Source of the DNA: UBA8687 sp964564655
GTDB taxonomy: Bacteria; Nitrospinota; Nitrospinia; Nitrospinales; VA-1
Length of the DNA: 16,293 nucleotides
Direction of reading: 5' to 3'
Assembly (NCBI GenBank): GCA_964564655.1
Contig: CAZMBO010000033.1
Location: forward strand, 1 to 16,293
The notes under the pieces are model-generated. The model was not told the origin of the DNA and made no database searches. It saw only the letters and a program-made list of their open reading frames with translations. Below, in pieces: positions 1 through 7,347 of the stretch. A program made the position numbers and the translations under genes. How positions within the stretch are numbered: the stretch's first letter is position 1; each line of letters opens with the position of its first letter.

Positions 1-354
1 TCGCTTCAGGTCGCTTGCACAAGATGTTTGAAACCGTATTCTTTAAATGTAAAGAATAAAATTCAAGTTCACTTTATTCCACGAGCAAAAGAACAATCTC
101 CTGGAACTGAAGTTGAAGTTAAAGAGACAGATATAGAACAGGAGATTTATAAAGAGGGTCGAGTTGATTTGAGCGGTCCGATTCGAGATAACATCTTACT
201 TGATGTGCCTTTGATTCGTTTGTGCAATGAAGGTTGCAAAGGCATTTGCTCAGAATGCGGTAATGATCTCAACACCAATCAATGCGAGTGTCAAAAAGAG
301 GGAGAGGTAGATCCTCGTTTTGCTGTGTTAAAAACATTAAAAAAAGTTGAATAG
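1..354 (+). CDS. yceD: YceD/DUF177 family protein, 3' part (5' end outside window)
   Basis: This is the C-terminal 117 residues of a DUF177 (YceD) protein. The frame is open to the left edge, so the gene starts outside the window; the TTG at 28 is unlikely to be the start because the family's CxxC motif (CTRC, visible residues 6-9) lies before it. The C-terminus carries the typical second cysteine cluster (CNEGCKGICSECG, then CEC), which suggests a metal-bound knuckle. In many bacteria the gene sits directly before rpmF, as here (9-base gap). In E. coli and plants the family has been linked to 23S rRNA accumulation. The downstream rpmF and fab genes fit this placement. The family call is firm; the exact role in this organism is not known. 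Confidence 0.9.
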   Translation, partial: SLQVACTRCLKPYSLNVKNKIQVHFIPRAKEQSPGTEVEVKETDIEQEIYKEGRVDLSGPIRDNILLDVPLIRLCNEGCKGICSECGNDLNTNQCECQKEGEVDPRFAVLKTLKKVE

Positions 355-363
355 GGAGAATAA

Positions 364-546
364 ATGGCAGTTCCGAAGAAAAAGACATCGAAGTCCAAGC
401 AGGGAATGAGAAGGTCTCACTTGAGCCTTAAAACCCCCTCCTATACGGAGTGCCCCCAATGTCATGAAATGGTGCGGCCTCACCATATTTGTGCCCATTG
501 TGGTCATTATAAGGGCAAAGAAATAATGGAAGTAGAAGCGGTTTAA
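364..546 (+). CDS. rpmF: 50S ribosomal protein L32
   Basis: This 60-residue protein is a structural component of the large ribosomal subunit. It begins MAVPKKKTSKSKQGMRRSH, the usual basic N-terminus of L32, and has two CxxC pairs (CPQC and CAHC) forming a zinc ribbon, so it is the cysteine-containing (C+) version. The length matches the family. A GGGAGA ribosome-binding site lies just before the ATG. It follows yceD by 9 bases and precedes plsX by 76 bases, the widespread yceD-rpmF-plsX arrangement that couples ribosome production to lipid synthesis. Confidence 0.98.
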   Translation: MAVPKKKTSKSKQGMRRSHLSLKTPSYTECPQCHEMVRPHHICAHCGHYKGKEIMEVEAV

Positions 547-622
547 GGTATTGTAGCTCTTGTTATTTCAAAATCCTCACTAAAGATTTTCCTGTAATAC
601 AGTTGAAAGGAAGGTACCTGGG

Positions 623-1693
623 ATGAAAATCGTGGTTGATGCCATGGGAGGCGACCATGCCCCGGAGGCCGTGGTAGAAGGTGCTGTCCTGGCTGCTCGA
701 GAATATAATACGAAGATAATTCTAACAGGGTTAACAGAACGGATTCAAACTGAACTAGATAAACATGACCCTGACCATACACTGCCTATTGAGATAGTTC
801 ATGCAGAACAAGTTGTAGAAATGCATGATATCCCGGGCAAAGCTCTTCGCTCGAAAAAAAAATCTTCGATGAAGGTTGGCTTAGATTTAGTAAAACAGGG
901 TGCTGGTGCTGCGTTTTTGAGTGCAGGGAATACCGGTGCAGTTCTAGCATACTCGACAGTAATTCTCCGACCAGTGAAAGGAGTGGACCGACCTGCCATA
1001 GCCATTCAATTACCAACTTCAAAAGGAATCTCTATTCTTTTAGATGCGGGTGCAAATGTTGATTGCAAAACCAATCAGCTTTTTCAGTTTGGTATCATGG
1101 GGCATGTTTTCGCGGAATACATTCTAGGAAAAGAGAATCCCAGTGTCGGTCTCTTGAGTATTGGCGAAGAGGATGGTAAAGGTAATGAAATTGTCAAAGA
1201 GACTTTTCAAATGCTGAAAAATAGTCATATAAATTTTATAGGCAATTTAGAAGGAAAAGAGGTTTATCGGGGCAATGCAGATGTGATTGTCTGCGATGGT
1301 TTTACTGGAAACGTGGCTCTCAAAATTAGTGAAAGCCTTGCGGAAATGATAGGGTCAAGCCTCAAGCTTATGTTTCAGAGCAATTGGCTTAGCAAATTAG
1401 GTTATTTACTATTGAAACCGAAGTTGGTTGAATTTAAAAAAAAGGTGGATCACTCAGAAACGGGTGGTGCTCCGTTATTAGGAGTGAATGGGGTAGTGAT
1501 TATTGCTCATGGAAGTTCTTCCCCAAAAGCTATCAAGAATGCTATTAACCGCGCCCAAGAATTGAGCGAAAAAAATATTATTGAACATATAAAGCAGGAT
1601 ATCGAATTGAACCTCTCAGATATTGATAATTCTAAAGCGACACTCTGGGGGCAGATAAAAGATATTGCCTTTAGGGGTAAAGAGGGCCAATAA
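623..1693 (+). CDS. plsX: Phosphate acyltransferase PlsX
   Basis: PlsX converts acyl-ACP and phosphate to acyl-phosphate, the acyl donor for PlsY in the first step of phosphatidic acid synthesis. It is a peripheral membrane enzyme. The 356-residue product opens with the family signature DAMGGDHAP (residues 6-14) and has SAGNTGA (100-106), DAGAN (141-145), VCDGFTGN (223-230) and GGAPLLGVNG (281-290), covering the whole fold. An AAAGGAAGG ribosome-binding site at 606-614 supports the ATG at 623. The gap before it (547-622) shows no convincing promoter, and no binding site for the lipid regulator FapR was recognised. fabH follows after 65 bases. Confidence 0.98.
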   Translation: MKIVVDAMGGDHAPEAVVEGAVLAAREYNTKIILTGLTERIQTELDKHDPDHTLPIEIVHAEQVVEMHDIPGKALRSKKKSSMKVGLDLVKQGAGAAFLSAGNTGAVLAYSTVILRPVKGVDRPAIAIQLPTSKGISILLDAGANVDCKTNQLFQFGIMGHVFAEYILGKENPSVGLLSIGEEDGKGNEIVKETFQMLKNSHINFIGNLEGKEVYRGNADVIVCDGFTGNVALKISESLAEMIGSSLKLMFQSNWLSKLGYLLLKPKLVEFKKKVDHSETGGAPLLGVNGVVIIAHGSSSPKAIKNAINRAQELSEKNIIEHIKQDIELNLSDIDNSKATLWGQIKDIAFRGKEGQ

Positions 1694-1758
1694 AATAGAG
1701 AAGACACCTATTCATCTACAGATTCGAAACCTAAAAAAAACCAGATAACCTTTCCTCG

Positions 1759-2760
1759 ATGAATCCTATTTCAAATTTTAAAGCCGCAATTGCGGGAACG
1801 GGATCTTATGTGCCTGATAAAATTCTCACTAATTATGATTTAGAAAATTCTATCAATACATCAGATGAGTGGATTTTCACTCGTACTGGAATCAAAGAAC
1901 GCAGGATTGCCGCAGAAAACGAATCTGCTTCCACCATGGCTGTCGGTGCTGCAAAAAAAGCTCTTAAGTCTGCTAATGTGAGCCCGGATCAAGTTGACAT
2001 GATCATTGTTTGCACCTCGAGCCCCGACGTACTATTTCCTTCTACTGCATGCTTTGTGCAAAAAGAGCTGGAGGCGTTTAATTCAGCTGCATACGATATT
2101 TCTGCGGTTTGCTCCGGTTTTGTTTTTGGATTGTCCATTGCCGAGCAATATCTTAAAGCAGGGCGCTATGAGCATATTTTGGTGATTGGCAGTGAAGTGA
2201 ATTCTAGAATCGTTGACTGGTCGGACAGGTCAACCTGTATTCTTTTTGGTGATGGGGCAGGAGCGGTCTTATTAAAAAGAATGGAGCAGCAAAAGCCTGT
2301 TGGAATTTTATCTTCACATATTTATTCTGATGGGACTTTGACGGATCTCATTTCAGTTCCTGGCGGGATTGGTAAGTCTGGGATTAATAAACAAGATATT
2401 GAAAAAAAAAATTATTTTATAAAAATGTCTGGAAATGCAACTTTTAAAGTGGCTGTAAAAAGGATGGCAAATGTAATCCAAGAGGCATTGGATTTTAACG
2501 GTATTAATATAAAAGAGGTCAATCTTCTTATTCCTCATCAGGCAAACAAGAGAATTATTAGCGCGGTAGGTGAAAAATTAGGTTTGTCTGAAGAAAAAAT
2601 TTATATGACGATTCAAAATTATGGAAACACCTCTGCTGCATCTATTCCTATTGGAATTGCAGATGCTAAAACCGAAGGTAAAATTAAACCGGGTGATATT
2701 TCGGTTTTGGGTGTTGTGGGTGCCGGTTTAACTTGGGGGTCTGCAGTAATCAAATGGTGA
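1759..2760 (+). CDS. fabH: Beta-ketoacyl-ACP synthase III (FabH)
   Basis: FabH condenses acetyl-CoA with malonyl-ACP to start fatty-acid synthesis. The 333-residue protein has the complete Cys-His-Asn triad of the thiolase fold: C118 in AVCSGF, H260 in PHQAN and N290 in NYGNTSAAS. The N-terminus (FKAAIAGTGSYVPD) matches the family within a few residues. The start is the first ATG after an in-frame stop at 1732-1734, but no Shine-Dalgarno sequence is visible before it; the preceding bases are an A-run followed by a pyrimidine-rich stretch. Its end overlaps the start of fabD by 7 bases, which suggests translational coupling. Confidence 0.98.
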   Translation: MNPISNFKAAIAGTGSYVPDKILTNYDLENSINTSDEWIFTRTGIKERRIAAENESASTMAVGAAKKALKSANVSPDQVDMIIVCTSSPDVLFPSTACFVQKELEAFNSAAYDISAVCSGFVFGLSIAEQYLKAGRYEHILVIGSEVNSRIVDWSDRSTCILFGDGAGAVLLKRMEQQKPVGILSSHIYSDGTLTDLISVPGGIGKSGINKQDIEKKNYFIKMSGNATFKVAVKRMANVIQEALDFNGINIKEVNLLIPHQANKRIISAVGEKLGLSEEKIYMTIQNYGNTSAASIPIGIADAKTEGKIKPGDISVLGVVGAGLTWGSAVIKW

Positions 2761-3689
2761 AAATAGCTTTTGTATTTCCAGGCCAGGGATCACAATTTAT
2801 AGGCATGGGTAAGGATTTTTATGAGCATGTCCCAGCAGCTAAGCAATTGTTTGAAGAGGCCAACGAAGTGCTTGGATATGATCTTACAAGTATTTGTTTT
2901 AATGGTCCTGATGAAACTCTAAAGTTAACTGAAAACACACAGCCCGCCTTGTTAGTTCATAGTACAATGGCCTTGAAAATGTTAAGGGAAAATGGTATTA
3001 ATCCCCTACTCGCGGCCGGGCATAGCTTGGGAGAATTCTCGGCTTTAGTTGCTGCAGGTGCCTTGAAATTTAGTGATGCAGTCCGATTGGTGCATTTAAG
3101 AGGGAAATTTATGCAGGAAGCGGTTCCTGTTGGGAGGGGTTCTATGGCTGCCATTATCGGGCTGCCTGTAGATACCATTCAGGAGTTATGCGATAACGTT
3201 TCTAGCGATTCTAACATTGTTCAACTTGCTAATTTAAATAGTCCTGTTCAGACCGTAATTGCCGGACACAAGGAAGGCGTTGAAAAGGTTTCCAAGGATG
3301 CTTTAGCGGTAGGGGCTAAAAAAACAGTGATGTTACCTGTGAGCGCTCCATTTCATAGCGCGCTTATGAAACCTGCTGAAATCAAGCTTCAAAAAGAGTT
3401 AAAAGATACTGAGTTTTATGACCTATCCTTTCCTATCATAAATAATATTGAGGCAAAACCAATCACCTTAGGAGTTGATGCAAGAGAATCTTTGGTGAAA
3501 CAAGTATGTTCATCGGTTCGATGGTCTGAGACCATGCAATGCATTGTGGATCATAAAATTGATACAGTGGTTGAATTAGGCTCAGGAAAAGTTTTAAGCG
3601 GATTAATGAAAAGGTTCGACAAAAGTATTAATTGTTATCAGGTGGGTGACAGAGAATCATTATCACAAACCCTTTCAGCTATACAATAA
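2754..3689 (+). CDS. fabD: Malonyl CoA-ACP transacylase (FabD)
   Basis: FabD moves malonyl from CoA to ACP, supplying the extender unit for FabH and FabF. I place the start at the ATG at 2754, which overlaps the fabH stop (ATGGTGA) and gives MVKIAFVFPGQGSQ, the normal N-terminus; an upstream TTG at 2733 would add seven atypical residues. In the 311-residue protein the motif GQGSQ is at 10-14, the nucleophile is S91 in GHSLGE, R116 is the substrate-binding arginine and H201 in PFHS completes the dyad. Length and motifs are normal. It sits between fabH and fabG, 22 bases before the latter. Confidence 0.97.
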   Translation: MVKIAFVFPGQGSQFIGMGKDFYEHVPAAKQLFEEANEVLGYDLTSICFNGPDETLKLTENTQPALLVHSTMALKMLRENGINPLLAAGHSLGEFSALVAAGALKFSDAVRLVHLRGKFMQEAVPVGRGSMAAIIGLPVDTIQELCDNVSSDSNIVQLANLNSPVQTVIAGHKEGVEKVSKDALAVGAKKTVMLPVSAPFHSALMKPAEIKLQKELKDTEFYDLSFPIINNIEAKPITLGVDARESLVKQVCSSVRWSETMQCIVDHKIDTVVELGSGKVLSGLMKRFDKSINCYQVGDRESLSQTLSAIQ

Positions 3690-3711
3690 TATAGAAATTG
3701 GAAATAAAAAG

Positions 3712-4452
3712 ATGGAGCTAAATGGAAAAATTGCGCTGATAACGGGTGGAGCACAAGGAATCGGAAAAATCATTAGTGAAGAGTTGGCGAAGCAGGGCGC
3801 CCATGTTATTTTGGGGGATGTCAACTTCGACGGTGCTGAGAAAACAGTTGCGGAAATAAAAGGGAGAGGAGGGAAAGCCTCTGCAGTTCAAATAGATGTT
3901 TCAAGTGCCGCGGATGTGCAAAGTGTTTTCGATTCGATTATAAAAGAATACAAGCCGGTGGATATTGTTGTTAATAATGCCGGTATCACTCGAGATGGAT
4001 TGTTGGTACGCATGAAAGAAGTGGACTGGGATCTTGTATTAAATATTAATCTAAAAGGTAGTTTTCTTTGTAGCCAGCAGGCTGCGAAACAAATGATGAA
4101 GCAGAAAAGTGGTGTAATCATAAATATTGCATCCATTGTGGGAGTCATCGGAAATTTTGGTCAGGCAAATTATTCGGCTTCAAAAGCAGGGTTAATTGGT
4201 TTTACCAAAACCCTGGCCAGAGAGGTGGCGCCTCGAGGTATTCGTGCCAACGCTGTAGCACCTGGATTTATTGATACAGAGATGACTCAGGTTTTAGAAA
4301 AGTCGGTTCGAGAAAAATTAATAGAGCAAATTCCGCTTGCACGATTAGGGCAGCCGGAAGATGTAGCGCGTTGTGTTTCATTTTTAGTTTCAGAGAATGC
4401 CAGTTACATTACAGGGCAGGTAATAAATGTAAATGGTGGTATGTTGATGTAA
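3712..4452 (+). CDS. fabG: 3-oxoacyl-ACP reductase (FabG)
   Basis: FabG is the NADPH-dependent reductase that turns 3-oxoacyl-ACP into 3-hydroxyacyl-ACP. The ATG at 3712 gives 246 residues, the usual length. The reading frame is open further up to a GTG at 3646, but that would overlap fabD by 44 bases and add 22 residues unlike the family. The cofactor loop TGGAQGIG is at 11-18, NNAG at 88-91, and the catalytic residues S141, Y154 and K158 lie in IASIVG and YSASK. The C-terminus has the typical SYITGQVINVNGG. It follows fabD and precedes acpP by 24 bases. Confidence 0.97.
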   Translation: MELNGKIALITGGAQGIGKIISEELAKQGAHVILGDVNFDGAEKTVAEIKGRGGKASAVQIDVSSAADVQSVFDSIIKEYKPVDIVVNNAGITRDGLLVRMKEVDWDLVLNINLKGSFLCSQQAAKQMMKQKSGVIINIASIVGVIGNFGQANYSASKAGLIGFTKTLAREVAPRGIRANAVAPGFIDTEMTQVLEKSVREKLIEQIPLARLGQPEDVARCVSFLVSENASYITGQVINVNGGMLM

Positions 4453-4476
4453 TTCCAACTAGGAGTTTGAAAAATT

Positions 4477-4710
4477 ATGTCTGTTGAAGAAAAAGTAAAA
4501 GAAATTATAGTCGATCAATTAGGGGTTGATGAAAATCAAGTGAAACCTGAAGCTTCGTTTATTGATGATTTGGGTGCCGATTCCTTGGATACCGTAGAAC
4601 TTGTCATGGCTCTGGAAGAAGAATTTGATATTGAGATTCCTGATGAAGATGCAGAAAAGATTGCTTCTGTTCAAAATGCGGTCGATTATATTAAAGGTCA
4701 GACAAGTTAA
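4477..4710 (+). CDS. acpP: Acyl carrier protein
   Basis: This 77-residue acidic helical protein carries growing acyl chains on a 4'-phosphopantetheine arm. The attachment serine is S36 in the conserved motif DDLGADSLDTVELVMALEE, followed by the acidic recognition helix. Length and sequence are very close to those of standard bacterial ACPs. A strong AGGAG ribosome-binding site lies at 4461-4465 before the ATG. It lies between fabG and fabF, as in many bacteria, and is probably translated more strongly than its neighbours given the good ribosome-binding site. Confidence 0.99.
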   Translation: MSVEEKVKEIIVDQLGVDENQVKPEASFIDDLGADSLDTVELVMALEEEFDIEIPDEDAEKIASVQNAVDYIKGQTS

Positions 4711-4720
4711 ATAGCTTTCC

Positions 4721-4735
4721 TCACCCCTAAGGTGA
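4721..4735 (+). promoter_or_regulatory. Short hairpin covering the fabF ribosome-binding site
   Basis: The bases TCACC (4721-4725), loop CCTAA (4726-4730) and GGTGA (4731-4735) can form a five-pair stem. The 3' arm is part of the AAGGTGA Shine-Dalgarno sequence (4729-4735) of fabF, so folding would hide it. This could lower fabF translation relative to acpP. The stem is short and may be chance. Confidence 0.35.
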
Positions 4736-4739
4736 ATAG

Positions 4740-5981
4740 ATGAAAAAGCGAGTGGTCATTACTGGATTGGGGATCGTTTCTCCTTTAGGCTTAGGAGTTA
4801 AGGCGAACGAAGAGGCTTTGTTTAACGGTCGTACGGGTGTTGACTTTATAAAAAGCTTTATCCCTGATGATGATTTCCCTGTCAAGATTGCGGGTGAAGT
4901 TAAAGGGTTTGATCCAAAAGATTATATTGACCATAAAGATATAAAAAAGATGGACAGGTTTATCCATTATGCGATGGCTTGTAGCAAAATGGCTTTGGAT
5001 GAATCTGGATTGGAAATTAATGACACGAATGCCGAGAGGGTAGGAGTTATTGTTGGCGTAGGCCTTGGCGGTCTTCCCGCGATCGAAAAGTATCATCTTA
5101 TTTATAAAGAAAAAGGAGCCAAAAAAATCACTCCTTTTTTTATACCCATGCTGATTGCGAATCTTGCATCTGGGCACGTTTCTATCCAAACGGGTGCTAA
5201 AGGGCCCAATTCCTGTGTGGTTACTGCTTGTGCGACGGGTACTCACTCAATTGGTGAGGCAGCCCGCCTTATACAGTACGGTGATGCGGATGTGATGATT
5301 GCCGGTGGAACGGAATCTGTTATCACTCCTCTTTGCGTGGCCGGGTTCAACGCAGCTAAGGCATTGTCACATCGTAATGATGACCCTCAAGGTGCTAGCC
5401 GCCCCTTTGATATGGATCGAGATGGCTTCGTAATAGGGGAAGGTTGTGGTGTGCTTATCCTTGAGGAGCTAGAATTTGCGAAAAAAAGAGAAGCTCCAAT
5501 TCTTGGGGAAATTATCGGGTATTCGCTCAATGGGGATGCTCATCATATTACGGCGACTGCTCCGAAGGGTGAAGGTGCGGCCCGTTGTATCAATCTGGCA
5601 TTAAATAACGCCGGGATTAATAAAGAGGATGTTGATTATATCAATGCACATGGAACCTCTACAGCAGCAGATGCAACAGAAACGCAGGCAATAAAGACCG
5701 TTTTTAAGGATCACGCCAAAAAGCTCTCGGTCAGTTCAACGAAATCGATGACTGGGCATCTCTTAGGTGCAGCCGGAGGGGTAGAAGCTATCTACTCACT
5801 CATGGCGATAAAAAATAGAGCCTTACCTCCTACCATCAATTACACCACTCCAGACCCCGAGTGCGACCTTGATTACGTTCCAAATCAAGCTCGGGAAGCA
5901 AATGTAGATATATGTATTTCAAATTCCTTTGGTTTTGGTGGTACCAATGGTGTTTTGGTTTTTAAAAAATTTTCGGGGTAA
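4740..5981 (+). CDS. fabF: Beta-ketoacyl-ACP synthase II (FabF)
   Basis: FabF performs the condensation step of chain elongation. The 413-residue protein carries the complete Cys-His-His set: C164 in TACATGTHS, H304 in NAHGTSTAA and H340 in KSMTGH, with K335 just before, and the C-terminal SFGFGGTNG loop. Length is normal. An AAGGTGA ribosome-binding site ends five bases before the ATG; it can pair with an upstream TCACC. acpP lies 29 bases upstream and rnc begins within about ten bases downstream, so all three are probably on one transcript. Confidence 0.98.
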   Translation: MKKRVVITGLGIVSPLGLGVKANEEALFNGRTGVDFIKSFIPDDDFPVKIAGEVKGFDPKDYIDHKDIKKMDRFIHYAMACSKMALDESGLEINDTNAERVGVIVGVGLGGLPAIEKYHLIYKEKGAKKITPFFIPMLIANLASGHVSIQTGAKGPNSCVVTACATGTHSIGEAARLIQYGDADVMIAGGTESVITPLCVAGFNAAKALSHRNDDPQGASRPFDMDRDGFVIGEGCGVLILEELEFAKKREAPILGEIIGYSLNGDAHHITATAPKGEGAARCINLALNNAGINKEDVDYINAHGTSTAADATETQAIKTVFKDHAKKLSVSSTKSMTGHLLGAAGGVEAIYSLMAIKNRALPPTINYTTPDPECDLDYVPNQAREANVDICISNSFGFGGTNGVLVFKKFSG

Positions 5982-5989
5982 GCTTGAAA

Positions 5990-6703
5990 ATGGATTTATC
6001 AGAAACCCGAATAGAACAATTGGACTCCCTGCAGGACCGAATCAAATTTAAGTTTTCTGACATTAAATTACTTAATAAGGCTCTCACCCATAAGTCCTAC
6101 GCGAACGAAAATAGCAATATCCTAAAGCACAACGAGCGTCTGGAGTTTTTGGGCGATTCAGTATTGGATATACTGGTAAGTGATTACCTTGTGCATAAAT
6201 ATAGTGAATTTGCTGAAGGAAAATTATCTAAAATTCGTGCTGCTGTGGTTAATGAAACTTGTTTGGCAAAGCTGGCAAAGAGTATCAAATTAGGAAATTA
6301 TCTCTTATTAGGTAGAGGCGAAGACCTTTCAGGTGGGAGAGAAAAGGCATCAATCTTAGCGGATACATTTGAAGCCTTAGCCGGTGCAGTATTTTGTGAT
6401 GGTAGATTAGATGCTGCTTCCGACATTTTTCTTCCCCTACTGAAAGAGGAAATTACAAAAACTGCCGAGTCTTGGTCGTTCAGAGATTTTAAAAGTGACC
6501 TTCAAGAATATACGCAAAATAAACTGGTTTGCATCCCTTCATATAAAGTTGTCAGGGAAATTGGTCCAGACCACGCAAAAGAATTTGAGGTTGTTGTACT
6601 GATAAAAAATGAGGTTGAAGGGAAGGGATTGGGACGGAGCAAAAAAGAAGCGGAACAGGCAGCTGCAAAAATGGCCATGGAAAACTACTCTAATAATTCC
6701 TAA
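5990..6703 (+). CDS. rnc: Ribonuclease III
   Basis: RNase III cuts double-stranded RNA during rRNA and mRNA processing. The protein has the signature ERLEFLGDSVLD and the second metal-binding segment ADTFEALAGA in its endonuclease domain, followed by a C-terminal double-stranded RNA-binding domain (about residues 160-235, ending in SKKEAEQAAAKMAME). The ATG at 5990 gives 237 residues; a TTG at 5984, closer to the GGGG at 5975-5978, would add two residues and is possible. It directly follows fabF, an arrangement seen in many bacteria. Full length with all catalytic acidic residues. Confidence 0.97.
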   Translation: MDLSETRIEQLDSLQDRIKFKFSDIKLLNKALTHKSYANENSNILKHNERLEFLGDSVLDILVSDYLVHKYSEFAEGKLSKIRAAVVNETCLAKLAKSIKLGNYLLLGRGEDLSGGREKASILADTFEALAGAVFCDGRLDAASDIFLPLLKEEITKTAESWSFRDFKSDLQEYTQNKLVCIPSYKVVREIGPDHAKEFEVVVLIKNEVEGKGLGRSKKEAEQAAAKMAMENYSNNS

Positions 6704-6788
6704 TTTATAATTCATTTCTTTAAAAATATTAAGATAAACTATTGTCCTGATTCATTTTAATTACCTAACTCATACAAGAAAAATTTGT

Positions 6789-7199
6789 ATGCTTGAAGAT
6801 TGGATTCTCAGAAAGAAAGAAATAGAAGCATCCAAGAATAGTTTGCAGGGTGCGGATCTTTGTAATGCCAAACTCATGCAGGCCAAATTAAAAGGGGCTT
6901 GTTTGGAGGATGCAGATTTAACAGCAGCTTATCTGATTAAAGCAGATCTAAGCGGGGCCAATCTGTCGAGAGCAGACTTAACACAGGCTGTATTAAGTGA
7001 AGCAGATCTCTCCGGAGTAGATTTTGAGGGAGCAGAGCTTACAGATACATTTTTAAATGGAGCTAATTTAAAGGACGCTCTAAATCTTACTTGCGATCAA
7101 TTAGATTTGGCAAATTATGACAAGGATACAATATTCCCTGATTATATAAACATTAAATGGTTGCCAGATGGTTGTTGTGAATGCTGCGAAGAAAATTAA
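6789..7199 (+). CDS. Pentapeptide-repeat protein with Cys-rich tail
   Basis: Residues about 20-95 of this 136-residue protein are tandem A(D/N)LxX pentapeptides (for example GADLC, KADLS, GANLS, RADLT, EADLS, GANLK), which fold as a right-handed beta helix. A charged helix-like segment precedes them. The last part is different: after KWLPDG come four cysteines as CCECC (129-133), which could bind a metal. No signal peptide or membrane segment is seen, so it is probably cytoplasmic. Members of this family include gyrase-protecting DNA mimics, but most have no known role and nothing here singles one out. No strong ribosome-binding site is visible. It lies 85 bases after rnc. Confidence 0.85.
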   Translation: MLEDWILRKKEIEASKNSLQGADLCNAKLMQAKLKGACLEDADLTAAYLIKADLSGANLSRADLTQAVLSEADLSGVDFEGAELTDTFLNGANLKDALNLTCDQLDLANYDKDTIFPDYINIKWLPDGCCECCEEN

Positions 7200-7217
7200 T
7201 TATAGGTGAAAGGTAAT

Positions 7218-7277
7218 ATGAAAGAGAAAAAGTTACCCGGTATAATGGCGGATATTTTTATTAAACCTTTTATCTAA
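7218..7277 (+). CDS. Possible 19-residue small protein
   Basis: A short frame starting at ATG 7218 and ending TAA 7275-7277 encodes MKEKKLPGIMADIFIKPFI. It is preceded by AGGTGAAAGG (7204-7213), a plausible ribosome-binding site at proper spacing, in the gap between the pentapeptide-repeat gene and the radical SAM gene. Sequence this short cannot be judged from one genome. I report it because the ribosome-binding site is better than that of either neighbour. Confidence 0.2.
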   Translation: MKEKKLPGIMADIFIKPFI

Positions 7278-7317
7278 AAAAAATTCATTTTCAACATAGA
7301 CCTTGTTGAGTGTTGAT

Positions 7318-7346
7318 TTGACAATAATCTAATTTAATAATATTTT
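7318..7346 (+). promoter_or_regulatory. Possible promoter close to the radical SAM start
   Basis: A perfect -35 hexamer TTGACA (7318-7323) is followed after 17 bases by TATTTT (7341-7346), a weak -10. An alternative -10, TAATAT (7338-7343), would have only 14 bases of spacing. Either way transcription would begin at about the GTG start codon (7348), implying a leaderless mRNA. The surroundings are very AT-rich, so chance is a real possibility. Confidence 0.25.
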
Positions 7347-7347
7347 T

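Noticed and set aside
568..588. Weak AAAATC/GATTTT inverted repeat between rpmF and plsX
   Set aside because: The stem is six AT-rich pairs with a nine-base loop and no T-run; it is too weak to call a terminator or attenuator.
4791..5246. A 151-codon open frame on the minus strand inside fabF
   Set aside because: It lies wholly antisense to a certain gene, has no family pattern and is explained by the codon use of fabF.
1..6703. The fab operon considered as a possible new biosynthetic cluster
   Set aside because: Every gene is a standard fatty-acid or phospholipid gene with intact catalytic residues in a common order; it is housekeeping.
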